Source: Methanobacteriota archaeon
Lineage (GTDB): Archaea > Thermoplasmatota > Thermoplasmata > RBG-16-68-12 > JAFNFQ01
DNA: 33,104 nucleotides
Direction: 5' to 3'
NCBI GenBank assembly: GCA_017885655.1
Contig: JAFNFQ010000008.1
Span: 1-33,104, forward strand
Shown: piece by piece, positions 1-6,887 of the stretch
Position numbering within the stretch: position 1 is the stretch's first letter
Layout: each line of letters opens with the position of its first letter
Program-made: the position numbers and the translations under genes
The notes under the pieces: generated by a model
The model's input: only the letters and a program-made list of their open reading frames with translations
Told to the model about the DNA's origin: nothing
Database searches by the model: none

Positions 1-494
1 CCGCCGCCGGACTTGTGGATGAGGGCCTGGTGCTTCAGCGTGTTGAAGATGCCCTCAATCGAGTCATCGATCGGCAGGACGAAGCAGGCGGCGAGTTGCT
101 GCAGCTCGTTCCCGGCGTTCATGAGGGTCGGGCTGTTCGGCAGGAACTCCAGGCTCGACATGAGACGATAGAACTCCTTTGCCACCGTCTCGACCTGGCT
201 GTCGGTGGCGCCGTACAAGGCCTCCGCCTGCGCGAGGTTCTTAGCGACCCGCCAGAACATCTCCGTCGGGTTCTCGATCGCCTTGCCCGTCTCGTTCCTG
301 TTCAGATAGCGTTTCTCGAGGACACGGAGAGCGTTCTCCGTGAGCTGGGGGGGAGCGAGATCCGGGTGTGAGCGAGAGCGAGGATGACCTTTTCCTTCTA
401 CTAGGTTCGTTGCAACACCTCCCTGACGTTGGGGGTTTGACTTGATGAGCGACAGGGGATTTGGGGGTGAGCGAGCCGTAGCTCTGGTAGACAT
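1..494 (-). CDS. Class II ribonucleotide reductase, N-terminal part (cut by left edge)
   Basis: The minus strand is open from ATG at 494 to the window edge (164 full codons). From about residue 51 it reads as the N-terminal region of an adenosylcobalamin-dependent (class II) ribonucleoside-diphosphate reductase, which makes deoxyribonucleotides. Visible blocks are LTENALRVLEKRYL, EFLPNSPTLMNAG, ACFVLPIDDSIEGIF and ALIHKSGGG, ending just before the family's GFSFS region. An in-frame TAA lies about 20 nt upstream, and ATG 494 is the only ATG/GTG/TTG before the conserved block. That implies an unusual 50-residue Pro/Arg/Ser-rich leader with no ATP-cone. The class is assigned from family resemblance; the cofactor-binding and C-terminal parts lie outside the window. 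Confidence 0.85.
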   Translation of the reverse strand, partial: MSTRATARSPPNPLSLIKSNPQRQGGVATNLVEGKGHPRSRSHPDLAPPQLTENALRVLEKRYLNRNETGKAIENPTEMFWRVAKNLAQAEALYGATDSQVETVAKEFYRLMSSLEFLPNSPTLMNAGNELQQLAACFVLPIDDSIEGIFNTLKHQALIHKSGG

Positions 495-634
495 AAAGCC
501 CTTTCTGAAACATTTCTGTTACCTGTATCTGCGGTGTTTGTTATCAGACCTGCTACCAACTACTTGACCCCATTGATTGAGGCATCAAGGGCGGTCGGAA
601 TTCTTGTGTTTTTAGTGAAGTGGAGGCGATGTAT

Positions 635-654
635 TCACCGTGTTATCACGGTGA
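635..654. promoter_or_regulatory. Perfect 8-bp inverted repeat, candidate operator
   Basis: TCACCGTG, TTAT, CACGGTGA form a perfect dyad; it becomes a 10-bp arm with one mismatch if extended by two bases. It lies in the 268-nt gap between the divergent reductase (start 494) and the membrane protein (start 763). Neither gene could use it as a terminator, so a regulator-binding site is the simpler reading. No regulator is identified. Confidence 0.45.
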
Positions 655-731
655 GTGCATTTTGAGCCGACAAAATCCATCTAGACCCCCACCCCACCAT
701 TTCCTCTGGACGGCGCCAGCCTACTCCAAAG

Positions 732-740
732 CTTATTAAC
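732..740 (+). promoter_or_regulatory. TATA-like box for the 763 gene
   Basis: CTTATTAAC is centred 27 nt before GTG 763, the spacing expected of an archaeal TATA box driving a leaderless transcript. The same motif with one changed base precedes dph5. Confidence 0.55.
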
Positions 741-762
741 GAGAAGTTTTCTTACGGAAAGT

Positions 763-1149
763 GTGGCACGCCTGTACAGGGAATTCCGTTTAGAGGTCGC
801 CGCGATGATCTTCATCGCCGGCCTCATCATGACCATTCTCACGATTATCAGCTTCACCTTACCATCCACACCTCCCGAACCATCTAATTTCTTCTATGAT
901 TTGATTAAGGTCAAGATAGGCAACTGGATGGTCTGGATAATGTTCCTCGGACCGATCCTGCTGCTGGCGGGTATCTTCTATCTTGGAGACACCATCAAGA
1001 AGTTCAGGGAATTCAACAAGCTGATGGATACGGATAGCAAAGCAAGGTTCGTTCAGAATCAGGATAGGATAGAATATCTTGCTTGGCTCCTCTCCTCTCG
1101 CCTTGAAAAACAGGTGGAAGCGAAGAAGAAGGAATTCAAAATCGACTAA
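763..1149 (+). CDS. Small two-TM membrane protein, possibly DUF3198-like
   Basis: A 128-residue protein with two hydrophobic segments, at about residues 14-34 and 54-73. A charged C-terminal helix follows, with FREFNKLMDTDSKARF and a lysine-rich end (KQVEAKKKEFKID). GTG 763 is chosen because a TATA-like box sits 27 nt upstream and no Shine-Dalgarno is visible, as in a leaderless message. The layout recalls small archaeal membrane proteins of the DUF3198 type, but that link is from memory and unproven. It has its own promoter and is not close enough to moaD (143-nt gap) to be clearly co-transcribed. Function unknown. Confidence 0.7.
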   Translation: MARLYREFRLEVAAMIFIAGLIMTILTIISFTLPSTPPEPSNFFYDLIKVKIGNWMVWIMFLGPILLLAGIFYLGDTIKKFREFNKLMDTDSKARFVQNQDRIEYLAWLLSSRLEKQVEAKKKEFKID

Positions 1150-1250
1150 ATCGGCAATCTTTCTTAGGCACTGCGTATCCGGTCACGGCTAGGCTCTCCA
1201 TTGGAAACAGAGGGGTGGGGGATAGGGTTTAAGAATGATCGCATGATATG

Positions 1251-1257
1251 ATATAAC
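1251..1257 (+). promoter_or_regulatory. TATA-like box for the moa cluster
   Basis: ATATAAC sits about 40 nt before the moaD ATG, predicting transcription from near 1280 and a leader of about 12 nt. It is the best AT-rich box in the 143-nt gap. A second candidate, GGTTTAAG, lies about 25 nt further upstream. Confidence 0.4.
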
Positions 1258-1292
1258 GCGCAAAATCTCCAAAGGAACCAGGTCCGTTTCCC

Positions 1293-1538
1293 ATGAAAGT
1301 CAACCTCAGGCTCTTCTCCGTCTACCGGGACATCGTAGGATCCAAAGAGATGATTGTTGACGTGGCTCGGGGTGCGACCCTAGGCGACTTATTTGAAGAG
1401 CTCCTGCACCGTTATCCGGGACTGAAACCCCTCGAAAGGTCAGTCGTTCTGGCGGTGAACAGGGACTTTGCGGATTCTGAGACGAAACTGAAAGAAGACG
1501 ATGAGGTGGCTCTCATGCCCCCGATTGGCGGTGGTTGA
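1293..1538 (+). CDS. moaD: MoaD, small subunit of molybdopterin synthase
   Basis: An 81-residue ubiquitin-fold sulfur carrier. Its C-terminus, MPPIGGG, carries the Gly-Gly end that is adenylated and thiocarboxylated to donate sulfur to precursor Z (cPMP) in molybdopterin synthesis. The order beta-strand (VNLRLFSVYRDIVG), helix (LGDLFEELLHRYPGL) and strand (VVLAVN) fits MoaD, and the length is typical. It ends in three glycines where two are usual. It is the first gene of a block moaD-moaE-moaC-moaB, and the next frame (moaE) follows in the same register after TGA. It could in principle serve tRNA thiolation, but the neighbouring moaE strongly favours MoaD. Confidence 0.9.
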   Translation: MKVNLRLFSVYRDIVGSKEMIVDVARGATLGDLFEELLHRYPGLKPLERSVVLAVNRDFADSETKLKEDDEVALMPPIGGG

Positions 1539-1586
1539 ACGACAATCCAAAAGAGAGACTTCTCGATTAAGCGGGTTCTGGAGGAC

Positions 1587-1901
1587 GTGATGGACTCCAA
1601 GGCGGGGGCGGTCGTCTCCTTCATCGGGACCGTCAGGAGGGAGCGCGGTCTCAGGGCGATTGACTACGAGGCGTACGACGAGATGGCGAGCAGCAAGCTG
1701 AAGGAGCTCCGTGTGCAAGCCATCAAGAAGTTCAGGCTGACCGATGCCGTCGTGATTCACCGCAAGGGTCGTCTCAAGGTTGGCGAGAAGGTGGTCATTG
1801 TGGCCTGCAGCGCCCCTCACAGGAAGGAAGCTTTCAAGGCGTGCGAGTGGCTTGTCTCCGAGGTCAAGAAGGTCGTCCCGATCTGGAAAAGGGAGGTGTG
1901 A
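1587..1901 (+). CDS. moaE: MoaE, large subunit of molybdopterin synthase
   Basis: This is the catalytic subunit that joins MoaD to convert cPMP to molybdopterin. Visible family motifs are AGAVVSFIGTVR, IDYEAYDEMA, and the C-terminal CSAPHRKEAFKACEWLVSEVKKVVPIWKRE, with the conserved PIWK lysine. GTG 1587 and ATG 1590 are the first standard starts. The in-frame codons between the moaD stop (1536-1538) and 1587 spell TIQKRDFSIKRVLEDV, which matches the usual MoaE N-terminal strand and helix. The true start may therefore be a non-standard codon, possibly ATC 1545. The gene ends one base before the moaC ATG, and the end of moaE supplies moaC's Shine-Dalgarno. Confidence 0.88.
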   Translation: MMDSKAGAVVSFIGTVRRERGLRAIDYEAYDEMASSKLKELRVQAIKKFRLTDAVVIHRKGRLKVGEKVVIVACSAPHRKEAFKACEWLVSEVKKVVPIWKREV

Positions 1902-1902
1902 A

Positions 1903-2343
1903 ATGGCGCGAATGGTGGACGTTGGCGGGAAGAAGGACGTGAAGCGCAAGGCCGTCGCGACCGGCGAGATAGTCCTGCGGCAGGCGACATTGACGGCGAT
2001 TGAGGCGGGGCGGATTGCCAAGGGAGACGCCCTGGCGTCGGCCGAGGTGGCAGCCCTCCAGGCGATCAAGAAGGTCTGGGAGGTACTGCCGCACACTCAC
2101 CAGATCCCGATAACTTCTGCAGGTGTCAATTTGAAGGTAGGCGACGGGTTCGTTTCGGCGACCGTGACGGTGGAGGCCACCTACAAGACTGGAGTGGAAA
2201 TGGAGGCGCTCTACGGCGTGTCCGTCGCATTGCTCACGGTCTGGGACATGGTGAAGTCGCTGGAGAAGGATGAGGCCGGGCAATATCCAGGCACGAAGAT
2301 CAGGGACATCCGTCTCGTGTCGAAGGTGAAGGGCGATGGCTAA
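1903..2343 (+). CDS. moaC: MoaC, cyclic pyranopterin monophosphate synthase
   Basis: This 146-residue enzyme forms cPMP from the MoaA product in molybdenum cofactor synthesis. The sequence shows MVDVGGKKDVKRKAVATGEI, KGDALASAEVAALQAIKKVW, and YKTGVEMEAL followed by a WDMVK helix. The region that reads LCHPL in E. coli is here PHTHQIPIT, keeping the aligned histidine. The acidic pair in VEMEA and the lysine of KGD are present. ATG 1903 is chosen over the open frame further upstream because GGGAGGTG lies 5-12 nt before it and the protein then starts at the family N-terminus. It overlaps the next gene by 8 nt, indicating translational coupling. MoaA is not in the window. Confidence 0.92.
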   Translation: MARMVDVGGKKDVKRKAVATGEIVLRQATLTAIEAGRIAKGDALASAEVAALQAIKKVWEVLPHTHQIPITSAGVNLKVGDGFVSATVTVEATYKTGVEMEALYGVSVALLTVWDMVKSLEKDEAGQYPGTKIRDIRLVSKVKGDG

Positions 2344-2890
2344 GAAGTCCTCGACCACAAAGAAGCACAGGGTCGAGGGACCGAAGAGCGTCACGGCCGC
2401 CATAGTCACAGTCAGCGACACCAGGACCTACAAGACAGACGAGAGCGGCAGACTGATCGAGGAACGGCTGATCGCGAAGGGGCACAGGGTGGTCCGCCAC
2501 GGGCTCTGCCTGGACGAGCCCTCGAAAATCGAGAAGGAGCTGAGGGCCTCGCTGGCCACCGGATGCGATGTGATCATCTTCAATGGCGGGACTGGAATCG
2601 CTCCTCGCGACGTCACGATCGAGACCATCGCTCCACGGCTCGAAAAGCGAATAGACGGCTTTGGGGAGCTTTTTAGGCAACTCAGTTACGAGGAAATCGG
2701 TGGCGCGGCGATGCTGAGCAGGGCGATGGCTGGGACTTGTCAAAGTAAGGTGGTATTCTGTCTGCCGGGGAGTCCTGATGCAGTGCAGTTGGCCATGGAT
2801 GCTCTGATTCTCCCGGAGATAAATCATGTGGTTGGTCTCCTGAAATGGCGGGGAAGATTATTGGGTGCGCGTCCGAACTCTACTGGATAG
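2336..2890 (+). CDS. moaB: MoaB/MogA-type molybdopterin adenylyltransferase
   Basis: A 184-residue MogA/MoaB-fold protein, expected to adenylate molybdopterin (MPT + ATP to MPT-AMP) before metal insertion by MoeA. After a basic leader of about 17 residues it shows AAIVTVSDTRTYKTDESG, the nucleotide/pterin loop FNGGTGIAPRDVTIE, LSYEEIGGAAMLSRAMAG and FCLPGSPDAVQLAMD. These are the standard motifs in the standard order. ATG 2336 lies inside the end of moaC with an 8-nt overlap. The short extension after the family end (KWRGRLLGARPNSTG) is unremarkable. The name moaB follows archaeal usage for this family; bacterial MogA has the same fold and reaction. Confidence 0.9.
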   Translation: MAKKSSTTKKHRVEGPKSVTAAIVTVSDTRTYKTDESGRLIEERLIAKGHRVVRHGLCLDEPSKIEKELRASLATGCDVIIFNGGTGIAPRDVTIETIAPRLEKRIDGFGELFRQLSYEEIGGAAMLSRAMAGTCQSKVVFCLPGSPDAVQLAMDALILPEINHVVGLLKWRGRLLGARPNSTG

Positions 2891-2924
2891 TGTTATCAGG
2901 TATGATTCCCCTTAACATCCTCAG

Positions 2925-3485
2925 ATGAACCTTGGTCTGCGCCTTGTCCTCGCAAACTCTTTCATAATTACTCTCATCATAGCGACGCATCTGACATGGA
3001 CTTGGCTCTCAACGCTATGGGTGACCGTTTTCGTCGCGGCCCCTTTTCTACTCATTATTATGTGGGCTCTAGGCGTAGAAGGATATCGTAATTGGAACCA
3101 GATTTTCCTCCTCACAACGGTTGGCTGGTTCCTTTTTTGGGTAGGCTCGATGAATAGGTGGGTCGGGGAGGATACGCTAGATCCTTTCCAAATTGTGGTG
3201 CTGCCCGTCTTGTTCAGCTTCTTTGAATACTTATGCATCAAGCTGGAATGGGAACCGTACCTGCAACTTAGCAGATTTCAACGAATGAAGAGGCGATATC
3301 GCTTCGCCAAGCATGTGATGTGGGTGGGCATAGGTGTCCTTATTTGCGCAATACCTTTGGTTGTAATTGCCGCAATTGCGATCGCGGAGGGCGCCCGACC
3401 AGATTTCTGGCTTTTTCCGATGATATTCATCGTCCCCGGTTTTGCATTAACGGTCGTAGGCCTGGCCGTCCGTCTAATCTCATAG
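2925..3485 (+). CDS. Polytopic membrane protein of unknown function
   Basis: A 186-residue hydrophobic protein with about five or six predicted membrane segments (near residues 7-27, 31-50, 60-80, 88-106, 131-155 and 160-184). A short basic loop (RFQRMKRRYRFAKH) lies near the middle. No enzyme or transporter motif is recognised. It lies between moaB and moeA on the same strand but has its own AT-rich box, TGTTATCAG at 2891-2899, about 30 nt before the ATG. Its base composition looks more AT-rich than the flanking cofactor genes. Both points suggest an insertion into the cofactor block rather than a pathway member; a molybdate-related role cannot be excluded. Confidence 0.7.
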   Translation: MNLGLRLVLANSFIITLIIATHLTWTWLSTLWVTVFVAAPFLLIIMWALGVEGYRNWNQIFLLTTVGWFLFWVGSMNRWVGEDTLDPFQIVVLPVLFSFFEYLCIKLEWEPYLQLSRFQRMKRRYRFAKHVMWVGIGVLICAIPLVVIAAIAIAEGARPDFWLFPMIFIVPGFALTVVGLAVRLIS

Positions 3486-3567
3486 CTCGATTCGGCAATT
3501 AAATAACCTCCATGGACGCGACTCGCGGCCACGCAAAGGCCTTATCTCCCGCCATTCTATCGTCGAA

Positions 3568-4776
3568 ATGATGCGCCCCTTCAAGGCCCTCATATCTCTC
3601 GACGAGGCCCTGGCTATTTGCATGGACGCCGTGAGCCCAATTGTGACTGGGGAATCGCTTCCGATTGAACGGGCCGCGGGGCGGGTGTCCGGATCGGAAG
3701 TCCGCGCAAGGATTTCGGTCCCGCTTGCAGACCGAGCTGCGATGGACGGCTACGCTGTGAGAGCGGCGGACACCTACGGGGCGGGCAAGTTCAAGCCGAA
3801 GGTTCTCCAGAGAGTCGAGACTCTCTACGCCAACTCTGTTCCGAAGAAGCGAATCTCCAAGGGCAAGTGTGTCGAAGTGGCGACAGGGTCGACAATCCCC
3901 GGAGGTGCTGATGCGGTCGTGATGGTCGAGGACACCGAGAAGAAGGGCGATCGCGTATCGATTCATTCACCGGTGCATCCTGGTGAGAACATCTCCCCTG
4001 AAGGCGAGGACATCAGGAAGGGAGACAAGGTAATCTCTGATGGCGAGGTCCTGTCCCCCGCCAAAATCGGCGCGTTTGCGGCGGTTGGAGTGAGGCGGGC
4101 CTCCGTCTACCGTAAACCCGTCGTGGCGGTGCTCACGACGGGCGACGAGGTCATCGAGCCAGGCAGGCCGATCCGTCCCGGTCAGGTCTACGACATCAAC
4201 GCCTACACGCTTTCCGCGGTAATCGAGGAGAATGGCGGGGAGCCGAAGCGATTCCCGCGCGCCCCCGACGACATCGAATCGCTCCGTTCATCCCTGAGGA
4301 AAGCCGCCAAGTGCGATCTTGTCGTCTTCTCCGGCGGCTCCTCGGTCGGCGAGAAGGACCTCATCATGGATGTCCTCAGGCAGCTCGGTGAGGTGAAGTT
4401 CCATGGGGTCGCCGTCAAACCGGGGAAGCCGACGGTCTTCGGCCGCGTCGGCAAGACGCCGGTCCTCGGCATGCCCGGCTATCCGACATCCTGTCTCAGC
4501 AACGCGTACATGATACTCGTGCCGATGCTCCGTAAGATGGCCAGGCTCCCGCCAAAGATGGAGAAGACAATCGAACTGCCGCTCTCCCGCCGCGTCGTCT
4601 CCGCAATCGGCCGCACCGAGTTTCACACGGTCAAGATCGAGAAGGGCAGGGCCGTGCCCGTCTACAAGGAGAGCGGGGCGATAACGAGCATGGCCAACGC
4701 AGACGGTTACATCAGGATCCCCGCCAACGTCGACCTCGTCGAGGCGGGGGAGACCGTCCAGGTCATCCTCTTCTAG
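3568..4776 (+). CDS. moeA: MoeA, molybdopterin molybdenumtransferase
   Basis: A 402-residue MoeA, the enzyme that inserts molybdate (or tungstate) into adenylated molybdopterin. Domain order is as in the family. The N-terminal MoeA_N part has DRAAMDGYAVRAADT, ATGSTIPGGADAVVMVEDT and the PGENISPEGEDIRKGD block. The MogA-like domain has VAVLTTGDEVIEPG, GQVYDINAYTL, VVFSGGSSVGEKD, KPGKPTVFG and MPGYPTSC. A C-terminal beta domain follows. ATG 3568 is preceded by CTTATCTCC at 3541-3549, about 23 nt upstream, fitting a leaderless message; ATG 3571 is an equal alternative. It ends in TAG and overlaps the convergent zinc-finger gene by 14 nt. Length is normal, with no fused PBP-like domain. Confidence 0.95.
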   Translation: MMRPFKALISLDEALAICMDAVSPIVTGESLPIERAAGRVSGSEVRARISVPLADRAAMDGYAVRAADTYGAGKFKPKVLQRVETLYANSVPKKRISKGKCVEVATGSTIPGGADAVVMVEDTEKKGDRVSIHSPVHPGENISPEGEDIRKGDKVISDGEVLSPAKIGAFAAVGVRRASVYRKPVVAVLTTGDEVIEPGRPIRPGQVYDINAYTLSAVIEENGGEPKRFPRAPDDIESLRSSLRKAAKCDLVVFSGGSSVGEKDLIMDVLRQLGEVKFHGVAVKPGKPTVFGRVGKTPVLGMPGYPTSCLSNAYMILVPMLRKMARLPPKMEKTIELPLSRRVVSAIGRTEFHTVKIEKGRAVPVYKESGAITSMANADGYIRIPANVDLVEAGETVQVILF

Positions 4777-5185
4777 GCTTCGGCTTCGGATGGTTGACCT
4801 TGATGTGGCCGCTGAGGAAGCGCCCGCCCATCTCCTTGCTACAGACAGGGCAAGTCGCGATCGAATCTCCTCCCCGCACGCGCCACTCTGACGTGTTGAT
4901 CGCTTCCTCCAACGCCTCCATCTCCCCCGCAATCTTCGCGTCGAACGCGATCGACTTGTGATACTTCATCGGCTGCGAGAGGATATCGATGTGGAGGTCG
5001 ATCGGCGCATCCTTGGGCACCATGCTCCCGCCGAACGTCTCGATCTTCAGGTGCAGCCGCTGCTTCTGGCCGACGGGTTTGAAGGCGACGACCTGGAAGG
5101 GCTCGCGGGCCACTCGGTACCCCAGCGAGGCAAGGACCACCTCGAGGTTCGCGACGAGGATGCGTTTGGGGACAGCGCCGAACAA
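4763..5185 (-). CDS. Uncharacterised protein with C-terminal C2H2 zinc finger
   Basis: A protein of about 140 residues. The first 110 are a mixed alpha/beta region with no recognised motif (ILVANLEVVLASLGYRV, LHLKIETFGG, IDLHIDIL). The C-terminus has CPVCSKEMGGRFLSGHIKVN followed by His, a C-x2-C-x11-H-x4-H zinc-finger pattern, then a basic tail KPKPRRG. The start is TTG 5185, supported by GGAGAG six nt upstream; no ATG or GTG is available between it and the upstream TAG at 5258-5260. The frame stays open up to that TAG, in the same register as the gene before it. It overlaps the moeA end by 14 nt tail to tail. A nucleic-acid-binding role is possible but only inferred from the finger. Confidence 0.65.
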   Translation of the reverse strand: MFGAVPKRILVANLEVVLASLGYRVAREPFQVVAFKPVGQKQRLHLKIETFGGSMVPKDAPIDLHIDILSQPMKYHKSIAFDAKIAGEMEALEEAINTSEWRVRGGDSIATCPVCSKEMGGRFLSGHIKVNHPKPKPRRG

Positions 5186-5231
5186 GGCGATCTCTCCGAG
5201 GTTATGACCGTGCGGGCTTAGCCTTTTCTGT

Positions 5232-5267
5232 CTGGAGCCGGCGGCGGTGCCGGTGGGCTAGCTCCAG
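5232..5267. other. Inverted repeat over a stop codon (possible stem-loop)
   Basis: CTGGAGC at 5232-5238 pairs with GCTCCAG at 5261-5267, and an inner CCGGC/GCCGG pair could form a second stem. It spans the stop of the 5258-5701 gene, before the next minus-strand gene. No U-run follows, so it is not a classical terminator. Confidence 0.3.
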
Positions 5268-5701
5268 CGGACTATCTTCGTGTACTCTTCCCATAGGATA
5301 TATGGGAAAGCACAGCCAGTGTCCGTCAGGACATTCGCGTGGACCGTCATTTTGTCGACGCTCCATGGAGCGATGAATGCGCCGTAGTCTATCTCGTCTG
5401 CGAGCGTCGCCCCATCGCCGTAGAAGTATCTGACCTTGTAATCGAAATGCCTGGCATCGCCGAAATTCACGATGAACACGTCGACGGAGTACTCGACAGG
5501 CGTAGGGAGCGTGTTGTTCGTGCACGTCGCGATGGCGTAGATGCCGGTCCTGTTCGGCGTCGGTCCGGGGGGCCCCTGGACGCCAGTGGCACCCACCGGC
5601 TCCTGAGCGCCTGGAGATATGTACGCCGCGCAGGACATGGTGATTGCCATAATGGACATCGCGATCGCTACCAAGCTCAAGATTCTCTCTCTCCCCGTCA
5701 T
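5258..5701 (-). CDS. Membrane-anchored secreted protein with short collagen-like stretch
   Basis: A 147-residue protein. Residues about 8-28 are a hydrophobic N-terminal anchor or signal (LVAIAMSIMAITMSCAAYIS). Next comes a Gly/Pro-rich segment with four Gly-X-Y triplets (GATGVQGPPGPTP), then an extracellular-type domain of about 95 residues with beta-rich character, an NRT glycosylation sequon and two cysteines. ATG 5701 is preceded by GGAAGGTGA at good Shine-Dalgarno distance. No family is recognised. The protein is probably anchored on the outer membrane face, with the triplet segment as a stalk. The next minus-strand gene follows in the same frame after TAG. Confidence 0.65.
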   Translation of the reverse strand: MTGRERILSLVAIAMSIMAITMSCAAYISPGAQEPVGATGVQGPPGPTPNRTGIYAIATCTNNTLPTPVEYSVDVFIVNFGDARHFDYKVRYFYGDGATLADEIDYGAFIAPWSVDKMTVHANVLTDTGCAFPYILWEEYTKIVRWS

Positions 5702-5820
5702 GATTCACCTTCCGTGCTTGCTTCGGCGGTCATCCCTTGATGCTCGTGTGCCGATTGGCGGCCAGTGCTCCGCCAGCTTCTGGGTGATGAATTCTCTATG
5801 CGATTTGAAGCTTGCCCCCA

Positions 5821-6860
5821 AGCCATCCGGAATATCGGGTCATCGATGCGTAGATTCAGTCAGATGTGTACGCGACCTTCACCGCAACGAGTTCGCGGCC
5901 TCGAGCGTCTCCGCGAACATCACGGAGCAACGTGGCCTCTCGATGGTCCGTCTCCAGTTCGCGAGAGACGCGGCGCTGTCCGGTAAGAAGCAGATTACGT
6001 CATTGTATGGCGTGCCCTCGGACTGGACGGACGTCCCTCTCGACTTCCAGGCGTTGGACCCGGATTATCCTGATGGCCAAGCGGCCTGGGCGGCGATCCA
6101 GACCAATCGCAGCCTCGCGATACTAGACGGCTCCGTCGCCCCGCAACAATTCGTTTCGATCAACGCTGCCTTCAGCGCGAGCGTCGGGGACATCCTCTAC
6201 TTCCAAAATACGATCTTGGCGGTCAGCCACGTCAAGGTCATCGGAATCCTCTACGAGCGGTTCGTCAACGGGGTGTTTGTCGGCTGGGACACGGTCCGCA
6301 TGGACTTCGGCGTGAACTACCCGTTATTCTTCTACTTCAAGGTCGCGCCCGGGCAGGATTCAACCGCGGTGAGCCATGACCTCGAGCGGACATTCGTGAT
6401 GTACCAGATGGTGACGTTCGACACGCACGCCATAATCCAGGAAGTCATGCAGGTCGTCGTGGGGATATTCAACCTCCTTGAGGCCTACCTCGCTCTAGGT
6501 CTGATCGTCGGCATCGCGGGCCTCGGAGTGATAACGATGAGGAACGTGGTGGAGCGCCGCACGGAGACGGGAGCGCTCCGGGCGCTCGGCTTCCGCAGGT
6601 CGACGGTCCTTAGGTCGTACCTCTTCGAGCTTTCATTCATCGCCCTCACCGGGATCTTGCTCGGTGACATCCTCGGCATCGCGATCTCCTACGACCTGTT
6701 CCTGCACTTCTTCGCCGGTCAGGCGGCATTCATAATCCCCTGGGACAAGCTGCTCATCGTGAGTCTGATCGCCTTCGTCGGAGCTGTTGTCGCGACGGCG
6801 AGTCCCGCCATCCGTGCATCAAGGATACCGCCAGCGGAGGCGCTGAGGACTTTCGAGTGA
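5821..6860 (+). pseudogene. Decayed FtsX-like ABC permease, C-terminal remnant
   Basis: From about 5890 to 6860 one frame encodes the C-terminal third of a MacB/FtsX-type permease. It has an extracytoplasmic part (SANITEQRGLSMVRLQFA) and three membrane segments around the typical cytoplasmic turn VVERRTETGALRALGFRRST, ending PAIRASRIPPAEALRTFE. The N-terminal membrane segment and most of the first periplasmic domain are missing. Just upstream, permease-like peptides (PEYRVIDA, then IQSDVYATFTAT) lie in a different frame interrupted by TAG 5851-5853, with another stop (TGA 5806-5808) before them. This pattern of 5' loss, a nonsense codon and a frameshift indicates decay. No ATPase partner is adjacent. 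A truncated but expressed protein starting near 5943 cannot be excluded. Confidence 0.6.
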
Positions 6861-6887
6861 TGCAAGAACGGACCGCCATGGTCTGGC

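Noticed and set aside
15-371. Open plus-strand frame of 118 residues at the left edge.
   Set aside because: It is antisense to the clearly recognisable ribonucleotide reductase and has no family-like sequence.
241-513. Open minus-strand frame of 90 residues overlapping the reductase N-terminus.
   Set aside because: Low-complexity basic composition; the reductase frame over the same bases carries the conserved blocks.
1536-1538. TGA between moaD and moaE as a selenocysteine codon.
   Set aside because: TGA is a normal stop elsewhere here, MoaD must end in a free Gly-Gly, and no SECIS-like hairpin was evident.
5185-5260. TAG at 5258-5260 separates two minus-strand frames in the same register, suggesting pyrrolysine read-through.
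   Set aside because: TAG ends moeA, moaB, aIF2-beta and others here as an ordinary stop, and the second gene has its own GGAGAG and TTG start.
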